Shown here: piece by piece, positions 47,222 through 55,007 of the stretch
Position numbering within the stretch: position 1 is the first letter of the stretch
Layout of the letters: each line of letters begins with the position of its first letter
NCBI GenBank assembly: GCA_016794425.1
Contig: JAEUHR010000056.1
Span: forward strand, 1-64,000
Length of the DNA: 64,000 nt
Reading direction: 5' to 3'
Source of the DNA: Planctomycetota bacterium
Lineage (GTDB): Bacteria > Planctomycetota > UBA1135 > UBA2386
Made by a program: the position numbers and the translations under genes
The notes under the pieces: generated by a model
What the model saw: only the letters and a program-made list of their open reading frames with translations
The model's database searches: none
Told to the model about the DNA's origin: nothing

Positions 47222-47311
47222 TGGCGGTGGGAGAGGGATTCGAACCCCCGGAGCCCTTGCGGGCTCAGCGGTTTTCAAAACCGCCGCATTCGGCCACTCT
47301 GCCATCCCACC
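47222..47311 (-). tRNA. tRNA-Ser (anticodon UGA)
   Basis: The acceptor stem GGTGGGA/TCCCACC, discriminator G and an encoded CCA (47222-47224) are clear. The anticodon loop TTTTGAAAA shows TGA, reading UCA. The long variable arm with a GAGCCCGCAAGGGCTC hairpin identifies a class II serine tRNA. It lies 128 bases upstream of tRNA-Ser(GCU), same strand. Confidence 0.97.
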
Positions 47312-47337
47312 GCGTGCGGGCTGCGGGCCGGGCGTGG

Positions 47338-47343
47338 ACGCTA
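47338..47343 (-). promoter_or_regulatory. possible -10 element (GGC-TAGCGT) of tRNA-Ser(UGA)
   Basis: The minus strand has GGC-TAGCGT 26 bases before the tRNA 5' end. It is the same pattern as before several protein genes. No -35 element is clear. Confidence 0.35.
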
Positions 47344-47372
47344 GCCGCGGCGCGCGGCGACCGCCACCCTGG

Positions 47373-47795
47373 TCAGTCGGCGGCGACGGCTTCGAACACG
47401 TCGCGCGCGACCAGGATCGGCGCGCCGGTCTGCACCGCCAGCGCGATCGCGTCGGACGGCCGGCAGTCGACGACGACTTCCTTGCCGGTCTGCGCGGTGC
47501 CGGCGTCGCGCGGCATCAGCACCAGCGTCGCGTAGAACGTGCCCTCGCGCAGCTCGTTGATGACCACGCGGTGCAGCCGGTGGCCGAGGCCGGCCAGGAT
47601 GCGGCCGACGAGGTCGTGCGTCAGCGGCCGCGGCGGCTGCACGCCGCACAGCTTGCGGTTGATCTCCTCGACCTCGTTGAAGCCGATCACGATCGGGAAG
47701 CCGCGGTGGCCCTTGCGCTCGCGCAGGTGGATGAACTGTTGATCCCCCTTCTGGTGGATCACGACGCGGGCGAGTTCGACTTCGACGAGTTCCAT
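47373..47795 (-). CDS. bifunctional nuclease-domain protein (DUF151)
   Basis: A 140-residue single-domain protein of the DUF151/BFN family. Conserved parts are HLRERKGHRGFPIVIGFNEV, INRKLCGVQPPRPLTHDLVG and the terminal VVVDCRPSDAIALAVQTGAPI. Family members have been reported to have nuclease activity on DNA and RNA, but the biological role is not clear. The full length equals the domain. A TATAAG -10 element lies 22 bases before its ATG. Confidence 0.88.
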   Translation of the reverse strand: MELVEVELARVVIHQKGDQQFIHLRERKGHRGFPIVIGFNEVEEINRKLCGVQPPRPLTHDLVGRILAGLGHRLHRVVINELREGTFYATLVLMPRDAGTAQTGKEVVVDCRPSDAIALAVQTGAPILVARDVFEAVAAD

Positions 47796-47816
47796 GGCGG
47801 CAGCGCGGACGCATTC

Positions 47817-47874
47817 CTTATAGCAGGCGTGGTGGCGGACCGCGAACGCGCCCGGGGCCCGCGCTCGCTATAAC
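47817..47874. promoter_or_regulatory. divergent promoter pair, two TATAA boxes
   Basis: On the minus strand TATAAG (47817-47822) faces the DUF151 gene with a leader of about 15 bases. On the plus strand TATAAC (47869-47874) lies six bases before the asparaginase GTG, so transcription may start at or next to the start codon. The boxes are 46 bases apart and could be coregulated. Confidence 0.5.
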
Positions 47875-47880
47875 CACGGC

Positions 47881-48936
47881 GTGCCCGCACCCGCCGCAGC
47901 GCCGCCCGTCGCCAACCCCGTGCTCACCGTCGTCACGCGCAGCGGCCAGGTCGAGTCGTGGCACCGCGGCGCGGTCGCGGTGTGCCACGACGGCGAGCCG
48001 GTGCTGGCCGTCGGCGACGTCGACGGCTTCGTGTTCGCGCGGTCGGCGGTCAAGCCGCTGCAGGCGCTGCCGTTCCTCGAGCGCGGCCTCGCCGAGCGCC
48101 TGGCGCTGCCCGATGCCGAGCTCGCGGTGATGTGCGCGAGCCACGACGGCGCGCCGGTGCACACCGCGGCGGTGCGGTCGTTCCTGGCCCGCGGCGGCCT
48201 GCGCGAAGACCAGCTCGGTTGCGGGCCGCACGCGCCGTTCGACGCCGACGCCCGCCGCGACCTGCTGCGGTCCGGCGCGAAGCCCGAGAAGGTGCACAAC
48301 AACTGCAGCGGCAAGCACACCGGCTTCCTGCACCTCGCGCGTGCCTGCGGCGACGACCTGACGCGCTACCTCGAACCGGACAGCCGGGCGCAGCAGGAAG
48401 TGCACGCCGCGGTCGCTGCGATGGCGGGCTGCCCGGCGCCGCTGCCGCTCGGCCTCGACGGCTGCGGGGCGCCGACGTTCCGGCTGCCGCTGGTGGCGCT
48501 GGCCCGGGCATTCAGCCGGCTGGCGAACCCGACCGGCCTGCCGCCCGTTCGAGCGGCCGCATGCCGCCGCATCCTGCAGGCCGTGGGCACGGCGCCGACG
48601 CTGCTGGCCGGCGAAGAGCGGCTGTGCACCGCGCTGGTGCGCACCTGGCCTGGCGGCTGCTTCGCCAAGAACGGCGCCGAGGGTGTCTACGCGGTGGCGC
48701 TGGCGCCCGACCCGGCGCGCCGGCGCTGGCCGGGCGGGCTCGGCCTCTCGATCAAGATCGACGACGGCGCCGAGCGCGGCTACCAGCCGGTGGTCGTCGA
48801 CCTGCTGCGGCGGCTCGGCGTGTTCGCGGGCGACGCGGTGCCGGCCGCGCTGCAGGCGTTCCACCGCGTGCCGATCCACAACACGCAGCGGCGCGAGGTC
48901 GGCGAGGTGCGCTGCGCCGCCGAGTGGCCGCTGTGA
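47881..48936 (+). CDS. asparaginase II-family protein
   Basis: A 351-residue protein of the thermolabile L-asparaginase (asparaginase II) family, unlike E. coli AnsA/AnsB. Signature parts are LTVVTRSGQVESWHRGAVAV, FARSAVKPLQALP, the catalytic VMCASHDGAPVHT, VHNNCSGKHTGFL and GGCFAKNGAEGVYAVAL. Members deamidate L-asparagine or related compounds; a serine-lysine arrangement is used in studied members. The start is GTG with little or no 5' leader. Its stop shares a base with the next start, and it heads a four-gene operon. Confidence 0.85.
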   Translation: MPAPAAAPPVANPVLTVVTRSGQVESWHRGAVAVCHDGEPVLAVGDVDGFVFARSAVKPLQALPFLERGLAERLALPDAELAVMCASHDGAPVHTAAVRSFLARGGLREDQLGCGPHAPFDADARRDLLRSGAKPEKVHNNCSGKHTGFLHLARACGDDLTRYLEPDSRAQQEVHAAVAAMAGCPAPLPLGLDGCGAPTFRLPLVALARAFSRLANPTGLPPVRAAACRRILQAVGTAPTLLAGEERLCTALVRTWPGGCFAKNGAEGVYAVALAPDPARRRWPGGLGLSIKIDDGAERGYQPVVVDLLRRLGVFAGDAVPAALQAFHRVPIHNTQRREVGEVRCAAEWPL

Positions 48937-49748
48937 TGCGCTCGGTCCGGTTGCCGCCGATGCCGGCGCCGCGGCCGCGCGGCGCGCACAAGGGTGACGC
49001 CGGCACCGTGCTGGTCGTCGCCGGCAGCCACGACATGCTCGGTGCCGCGGTGCTGTGCGCCGATGCGGCGCTGCGCGGCGGCGCCGGCCTCGTGCGCGTG
49101 GCGTTGCCGCGTGCGCTGCAGCCGCTGTTGCCGCTGGCGGTGCCGGCCGCGACGACGCTGCCGCGCACCGTCGGCCGCGTGCGCGCCGCCGCGGCAGCGG
49201 CCGACGCGGTCGTGGTGGGGCCCGGCCTCGGTGCGAGCGCGGCGACGCGGAGCCTCGTGCGCGCGGTGCTGGCCGCGAGCCGCGCGCCGGTCGTACTCGA
49301 TGCCGACGCGCTGAACGTGCTGGCGCCGCTGCGGGCGCCGCTGCGCTGCGCCGGGCCGGTGGTGCTGACGCCGCACCCGGGTGAAGCGGCGCGCCTGCTC
49401 GGCAGCGACAGCGGGGCCGTGCAGCGCGACCGCCGCGCGGCGCTGGCCGCGCTGTGCGCGCGGTCGGGCGCCATCGTGCTGCTGAAGGGCGCCGGCACGC
49501 TGGTCGGCGACGGCCGGCGCTGCTTCACCAACCGCACCGGCAACCCCGGCCTCGCGACCGCCGGCGCCGGCGACGTGCTGGCCGGCCTGCTGGCGGCGCT
49601 GCTGGCGCAGGGCGAGGCGCCGTTCGCGGCGGCCTGCCTCGCCGCGCACCTGCACGGCGCCGCCGCCGACCGGCTGGCGCGGCGCACGTCGGAACGGGGG
49701 CTGGTCGCGTCCGATCTGCCGCGCGCGATCGGCGAGGGCATGCCGTGA
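48936..49748 (+). CDS. nnrD: ADP-dependent NAD(P)H-hydrate dehydratase
   Basis: A 270-residue NnrD, ribokinase-like fold. Motifs are KGDAGTVLVVAGSHDMLGAAV, ADAALRGGAGLVRVALP, VVLTPHPGEAARLL, IVLLKGAGTLVGDG and NPGLATAGAGDVLAGLLAAL (anion hole and catalytic Asp). It repairs the hydrated, dead form of NADH and NADPH using ADP. The N-terminal epimerase domain found in many fused NnrE-NnrD proteins is absent, so an NnrE would be elsewhere. The ATG at 48936 overlaps the asparaginase stop by one base; an in-frame GTG lies one codon before. Confidence 0.92.
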   Translation: MRSVRLPPMPAPRPRGAHKGDAGTVLVVAGSHDMLGAAVLCADAALRGGAGLVRVALPRALQPLLPLAVPAATTLPRTVGRVRAAAAAADAVVVGPGLGASAATRSLVRAVLAASRAPVVLDADALNVLAPLRAPLRCAGPVVLTPHPGEAARLLGSDSGAVQRDRRAALAALCARSGAIVLLKGAGTLVGDGRRCFTNRTGNPGLATAGAGDVLAGLLAALLAQGEAPFAAACLAAHLHGAAADRLARRTSERGLVASDLPRAIGEGMP

Positions 49749-52219
49749 CCGCGCGCCGGGCCGTGATCGCGTGGCTCGTGGCCGCCGGCCTCGCCGCGCA
49801 GGACGAGCCCGCCGGCGCAGTCGCCGCGCCGCATCCGGCCGACGCGCGCGTGCGCGAGCTGGTCGCGCTGCAGCAGCGCGGCGAACTCGACGTCGCGACC
49901 GTGCTGGCGGCGCTCGGTTGTGAGGACGAGACCGTCGGGGCGACGGCCGCGGCGATCGTGCGGCACGGCTGGCCCGAACTGCCGCCGGCGCTGCTGCAGG
50001 GGCTCGATGCCGATCGGCGCGCGGCGCAGCGGTTCCTGCTCGAACTGGCCTGGGCGCCGCGGCCGGCGGCCGCCGACTGGGTCGCGGCGCGCTGCGGCGA
50101 GGCGCCCGGTCGCACGGCCGACGAACGGCTGCTGGCGCTGGCGGCGCGCGGCGTGCCGCTGGCGGCCGCCGACGTCGACCTGCTGTTGGCCACGGCGGTC
50201 GCCGGCGACGTCGGCATCGGCTGGCACCTGGCGCTCGGGCTGCTGCCCGCGCCGCGCGCCGACGGCCTCGCGTCGCGCCTGCACGGCCTGCTGCAGCAGC
50301 AACGCATCGACGCGGCGACCGTCGTGCCGTTCCTCGACCGCATGTCGCCGCGCGGCGCGCAGCACTTGCTCGGCGTCGTCGCCGTGCTGCCGGCCGAACT
50401 CGCCGACGAACTCAGCCTGCTCGTCGCGCAGCGTGCGCCGGCCGCGGTGCAGGAGCGGGCCCGCGCGGCACTCGACGGGGAGACGCCGCTCGAGGTGCGC
50501 TGGCTGCGCTTCGCGGTGCCGCTGCTCGACCGCGCCGAGCGCCGCGAACGCCTGCTGGCGGTGCTCGCCGACGCGACCGCCGCCCGCGACCTGCAGCAGG
50601 CCGCGTTCACCGCGCTGGTCGACGCGCGGTTCGTCGATGCGCGCGTGATCGACTGGGCGCTGGCGCACGCCGAGACCGCGGACGGCGCCGCCGACCTGGC
50701 GCGGCTTCTCGACGCGGCCGTCGACCTGCTGCCGGCCCCGCTGCTGGCGGCGTGGCTCGAAGGCGAACCGACGCTGGCCGCCCGCACGGTGCGGGCGTTG
50801 GTGCGGCGGCCCGAACTCGGCGCCGAACTCGAGCGCACGCTGCTGCGCCTGCTGGACGGTGGGCCGGTCGCGGGCACGTTCCTCGAGCCGGCCGCGACCG
50901 CCGTGCTGCAGCGCGGCAGCGAGGCAGCCGTGCGCGCCCTGTGGCCGACGCTGCGGCGGTGGGCACCCTGGGACGATCTGGTGGAAGCGCTGGCGCGCCG
51001 GCGGGCACCGTTCGCGCACGAGCTGCTGCTGCTCGAACTGGACGCACCGATCCCGGACGGGCTGCCCGCGGCGGCGCGCGAACGCCAGCTCGACTGCGCG
51101 CGGCTCGGCCTGGTCGTCATGGGGGATCGCCGTCAGCTCGCCGTCCTGGTCGACCATGCGAAGGCGGCCGAGCCGGTGTTCGTGCGCCGCTGCGCGCACT
51201 ACGCGCGGCCGTTGCCCGGCGATCTGGCGCTGCAGCTGCTCGAGGGCCTTGCCGCGGTCGACGACCCGGACCTGGCCGGCGAACTCGCGGCGTGGGCGGC
51301 GACCAGCACCGACCCGGGGGTGGCCGACTGGCTGCAGCGCGCGTGGCAGTCGCCGGCGACCGACGACCGCGCCGTCCTGCTGCGCGAGGTCGCGCTGCGC
51401 GCGCTCGCGGCCGGGCCGGGGCGCGCGCTGCTGTGCGCGCGGCTGCAGGCCGGGCCGGACGACGGCCTGTCGGCGGACGCGCGCGAAGCGCTGCCGTTCG
51501 AGCTGATCGCGACGATGCCGGACGCGCTCGCGGCCGACGACCTGCGGTTGCTGGCCGAACTGGTGCTGCGGCCGCCGCTGTCGCAGCGGCAGCGTGAGCC
51601 CGAACTGGTCCACCGCTGGCCCGACGGCCGCCACGGCTTCCCGCTGGTGACCGCGGTCGGGCAGCGCCTGCTCGGTGCCGACCCCGTCGCCGCCGGTGCC
51701 GCGTTCACCGCCGTCGCGTCGACCGCCGCGGCCGCGGTGGCGGCGCCGCCGCTGTCGCGCCAGCGCTTCCTGGTGCTGTGGCGCACGCTGCTGCGCGACC
51801 GCGACGTGCTGCTGGCGGTCGGTGCGGCGACTGCGCCGGTGTGCCTCGCGTTGCCCGACGACGGCACCGCGTTCGCCAGCGGGCCCGCGCACTGGCTGTC
51901 GTACGAGGCCGCCGTGGCCGGTGGGGACCATGCGGCGGCGATCGCGCACGCGCGCGCGGCGATCGCCGGCCTGTTGTGGGCCGGGGACGACGCGTTCGAC
52001 GCGCGGCGCTTCCTCGGCGAACGCGAACCCGCGGCCGGCCTGGACCCGTGGGCGGCGCTGGCTGCCGCACCGTGGCTGCAGGCACTGGCCGCCGCGCGCG
52101 CGGCCGGCGACGCTGCCGGTGCCGCGCGGGCAGCCGCCACCGCGTGCGAGTTCGCCGGCCACGACGCGGCGACGCGCGCGGCCCTGCTGACATCTGCCGA
52201 CGAGGACCCGAACCGATGA
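49745..52219 (+). CDS. secreted HEAT-like helical-repeat protein
   Basis: An 824-residue Ala/Leu-rich protein with a short signal peptide (about residues 1-19, LVAAGLAAQ). The body is an alpha-solenoid of loosely spaced HEAT-like repeats, for example VQERARAALDGETPLEVRWL and AARDLQQAAFTALVDARFVD. No enzymatic motif is visible. Coupled by GTGA to nnrD and by ATGA to the YdjY gene, so probably expressed in one operon, although the functional link with NnrD and asparaginase is unclear. Export suggests an envelope scaffold role. Confidence 0.65.
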   Translation: MTARRAVIAWLVAAGLAAQDEPAGAVAAPHPADARVRELVALQQRGELDVATVLAALGCEDETVGATAAAIVRHGWPELPPALLQGLDADRRAAQRFLLELAWAPRPAAADWVAARCGEAPGRTADERLLALAARGVPLAAADVDLLLATAVAGDVGIGWHLALGLLPAPRADGLASRLHGLLQQQRIDAATVVPFLDRMSPRGAQHLLGVVAVLPAELADELSLLVAQRAPAAVQERARAALDGETPLEVRWLRFAVPLLDRAERRERLLAVLADATAARDLQQAAFTALVDARFVDARVIDWALAHAETADGAADLARLLDAAVDLLPAPLLAAWLEGEPTLAARTVRALVRRPELGAELERTLLRLLDGGPVAGTFLEPAATAVLQRGSEAAVRALWPTLRRWAPWDDLVEALARRRAPFAHELLLLELDAPIPDGLPAAARERQLDCARLGLVVMGDRRQLAVLVDHAKAAEPVFVRRCAHYARPLPGDLALQLLEGLAAVDDPDLAGELAAWAATSTDPGVADWLQRAWQSPATDDRAVLLREVALRALAAGPGRALLCARLQAGPDDGLSADAREALPFELIATMPDALAADDLRLLAELVLRPPLSQRQREPELVHRWPDGRHGFPLVTAVGQRLLGADPVAAGAAFTAVASTAAAAVAAPPLSRQRFLVLWRTLLRDRDVLLAVGAATAPVCLALPDDGTAFASGPAHWLSYEAAVAGGDHAAAIAHARAAIAGLLWAGDDAFDARRFLGEREPAAGLDPWAALAAAPWLQALAAARAAGDAAGAARAAATACEFAGHDAATRAALLTSADEDPNR

Positions 52220-53076
52220 ACCTGCGACTCCTGCCGTGTCTGCCGCTGCTGACCGTGGCCCTGGCCTGCCAACAACCGCCGCCGGCGCCGGCGCCGACGC
52301 CGACGCCGCCGACACCCGACGCGGCCGCCGCGGCGCAGAAGCTGCTCGCCGAGGTGCAGCAGCAGCTGCAGGCCGAGGGCATCACGGTCGACACCAAGGC
52401 GCAGACCGTCGCGATCCCCGCGGTCGTCAACGAACCGCAGGATCCGGTCGAGTACCTGCTGATCCACCGCAAGGGCAAGCGGCACGAGGCGGTGTTCTGG
52501 ACGCGGTCGAAGCCGAGCGTGCTGAACGCCGCGCTGCTGATGATCGGGCTCTCGCCCGGCAAGAACGCCAGCTACGTCGAGAAGAACCCGCCGCCGACGC
52601 TCGAGGAGATCGAGGCCGGCGCCGACCCGATCATCGTCACGCCGCCGTCCGGCACGCCGCTGTGGATGACCGTGCGCTGGCGCGACGCCGAGGGCAAGAC
52701 GGTCGAGCACTGCGTCGAGGACCTGCTGATGGACCTGACCACGCAGCAGCCGATCGCCGACGCGACCTGGGTCTACCTCGGCGGCCGCATGGCGCAGATC
52801 TACCGCAACGAACCCGAGGTGTTCGTCGCCGACATGGAAGGCAATCTGGTCAGCACCTGCTACCTGACGCCCGACAACCACCTCGGCACGATGGTGCACG
52901 AGCGCGCCCGCGACGACCAGAACTGGTGGACGACGAGCCTCGTGCCGCAGCCCGGCACCGAGGTCGAGTTCGTGTTCCACCGCACCGAGCCGAAGCTGCA
53001 CAAGGAGCGCAGCGAGCGGCTGGCGCGCGCGAAGGCCGCGGCCGAGAAGCCGACCGAACCGCCGCGCGAGAAGTGA
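52216..53076 (+). CDS. YdjY-domain lipoprotein
   Basis: A 286-residue lipoprotein (lipobox VALAC), with a Pro/Ala-rich linker followed by the YdjY domain (about residues 45-265). Family hallmarks seen are QTVAIPAVVNEPQDPVEYLL, KRHEAVFWTRSKPSVLNAAL, and WVYLGGRMAQIYRNEPEVFV. Function unknown; in some bacteria YdjY proteins carry ferredoxin-like domains, here none. A Lys/Glu-rich C-terminal tail closes it. It is the last gene of the asparaginase operon and ends 25 bases from a convergent gene. Confidence 0.8.
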   Translation: MNLRLLPCLPLLTVALACQQPPPAPAPTPTPPTPDAAAAAQKLLAEVQQQLQAEGITVDTKAQTVAIPAVVNEPQDPVEYLLIHRKGKRHEAVFWTRSKPSVLNAALLMIGLSPGKNASYVEKNPPPTLEEIEAGADPIIVTPPSGTPLWMTVRWRDAEGKTVEHCVEDLLMDLTTQQPIADATWVYLGGRMAQIYRNEPEVFVADMEGNLVSTCYLTPDNHLGTMVHERARDDQNWWTTSLVPQPGTEVEFVFHRTEPKLHKERSERLARAKAAAEKPTEPPREK

Positions 53077-53101
53077 TCCGGCGGCGCCCGTTCGCCGTCC
53101 G

Positions 53102-54973
53102 CTAGTAGGCGATCGTCTTGCCGGCCTGCGACGTCGCCAGGAAACCCGGCACGCTGCTGTCGAGCACCAGCCACTGGAAGAAGATCGGCTGGTAGCTGAG
53201 GCCGCCGGCGGGCGGCAGGTTGATCGTCGCCGCGAACTCGTTCGGGCCGACCGGCGTGAAGGCGCCGAGCAGCACGTCGAGCGAGATCGACAGGTAGCTC
53301 TCCTGCATGCCGAGGAACGTGAGCGGCGCCGGCAAGGGCGAACCGAGGTAGAGGTCGTTGCTGAGGCCGGCGTAGAGCGCCCCGACCAGCGTCGTCGGCA
53401 CGGTGTTCAGCGTGACCTGGAACGTCGGTGAGCCTTCGAATGCCGGCCCGCCCTGCATGCCGCACTCGCCGAACTGGCTCCAGCCGAACCGGAACGGCCC
53501 GGCCATCTCGTAGACGACGCTGCTCGGCGGCGACTGCAGGCGTGCGACCGCGATCATGCGCAGCTCGCCGGTCGACCGCGTGCGGTAGACCTCGAAGCCC
53601 GACGCGACGCCGCCGGCCGGGCCGCCGGGGTTGTTGATGCGCAGGTCGCCGCAGAACTCGACGCCGGTCGGCAGCCCGTCGTAGGCCGACCACTCGAAGC
53701 CGTTGATCTGCGACACGCCGAAGCTGCCCCCCGGCCGCGGCGCCTGGCTGAAGCCGAGGAAGTGGCCGAACGTCGCGTCGTAGCCGAGCCCGACGACGCC
53801 GCCCGGGATCGTCGCGGTCTCGAGCAGCGCGCCGCTGCGCGCGAACTCGTACGCGAAGCCGGTCGGATCGCTGACCCAGAACGTGCCGGCGCCGAACGCG
53901 CCGGACGGATCGAACGCGAGCCCGAACTGCTGGCCGAGCGGCGCGGGCGGGAAGCCGGTCAGCACGACGTCGCGGGCCGGCACCAGCGCGCCGGTCGTGT
54001 CGATCGCGCGCAGCACGACGTTGCCGCCCGACGGCCGCCGGTCGATCAGCGCGTAGACGAACTGCTGCACGACGCCCGGGGCGACGAACACGGTCTCGAC
54101 CGTCAGGTCCTGCGCGCCGAGCGGCGCGGTGCTGGCGAGGTCCGGCAGCACGGTCGGCGGCGCGACCAGCGCGGTGGCGTTCTGGTTCAGCTGGAACACC
54201 TGGTGCGCACCGGCGGTGGTGGGGGCGCTGACCCAGATCGTGCGCTGGAACACCGGCCCGGGCCCTTCGGTGACCGCCGCGGCGCGGCAGTCGTTGTTGC
54301 CGGTGACACTGAGCGGCTGCCCGCTCAGCAGCACGTCGCCGAGCGCCTTGCCCTTCTCGTCGCCGGGCTTCACGCACTTGCTGTTCACGGACAGGTTGTC
54401 GATCGCGACCGTGCCGAGCGCATTCTCGACCGCCGTCCACACGAGCTTCTCGTCGTCGGGCTGCGGGATCAGCTTGGCCTCGATCGTGATCCGGCTCCAG
54501 CCACTGCCGAGCGATTCCGACTTCGACCGCACCGAGGCGCGGCCGTACTGCAGCAGGTCCTGTTCGATCTGTGCGTCGAGGTCGCCGGTGGGGCCCTCGA
54601 AGGCGTCGAACTGGAACCAGAAGATCTTGATCCAGTCGATGTGCGGGTCGTTGTCGACGTCGAGTGCGAGCGACGCCTGCGTCGGCGTGCCGGTGCCGAC
54701 CAGCCCGAGGCAGCCGGTGTGGCCCGCCAAGGCCGGGATCCAGACCACGTTCGGCGACAGCGTCCAGCCGGTGACCGTGGCGTTGTACCAACTGGGCACG
54801 ACCTGCAGCGTCGGCTGCAGGAACGTCACCGGGTTGTCGAAGTCCCACGCGAGGCTGACCGTGACCTCGTCGTTGACGCGCCACCACGGCGGGGGATTCT
54901 CCTGCGCGCGCAAGAGCGGCAGCAGGAACAGGACCGCGGTGCTGGCCGCGGCGATCGGGAGTCGGGTGGTCAT
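53102..54973 (-). CDS. large secreted protein of unknown function
   Basis: A 623-residue exported protein with signal peptide (about residues 1-23, LPLLRAQ). No family was recognised. The first 200 residues are beta-rich and aromatic, followed by repeated strand-turn units with FAPG/DPSG loops (AFDPSGAFGAGTFWVSDPTG and GLGYDATFGHFLGFSQ), which resemble beta-propeller blades. The C-terminal GGLSYQPIFFQWLVLDSSVP looks like a conserved end found in other exported proteins of this group. The ATG lies 34 bases after the kinase stop, so it is the third gene of a sigma factor/kinase operon and may be their output or sensor. Confidence 0.6.
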   Translation of the reverse strand: MTTRLPIAAASTAVLFLLPLLRAQENPPPWWRVNDEVTVSLAWDFDNPVTFLQPTLQVVPSWYNATVTGWTLSPNVVWIPALAGHTGCLGLVGTGTPTQASLALDVDNDPHIDWIKIFWFQFDAFEGPTGDLDAQIEQDLLQYGRASVRSKSESLGSGWSRITIEAKLIPQPDDEKLVWTAVENALGTVAIDNLSVNSKCVKPGDEKGKALGDVLLSGQPLSVTGNNDCRAAAVTEGPGPVFQRTIWVSAPTTAGAHQVFQLNQNATALVAPPTVLPDLASTAPLGAQDLTVETVFVAPGVVQQFVYALIDRRPSGGNVVLRAIDTTGALVPARDVVLTGFPPAPLGQQFGLAFDPSGAFGAGTFWVSDPTGFAYEFARSGALLETATIPGGVVGLGYDATFGHFLGFSQAPRPGGSFGVSQINGFEWSAYDGLPTGVEFCGDLRINNPGGPAGGVASGFEVYRTRSTGELRMIAVARLQSPPSSVVYEMAGPFRFGWSQFGECGMQGGPAFEGSPTFQVTLNTVPTTLVGALYAGLSNDLYLGSPLPAPLTFLGMQESYLSISLDVLLGAFTPVGPNEFAATINLPPAGGLSYQPIFFQWLVLDSSVPGFLATSQAGKTIAY

Positions 54974-55007
54974 GGGTGCAGGGATGCCGGCGAGGGCGGG
55001 GGTGGTG

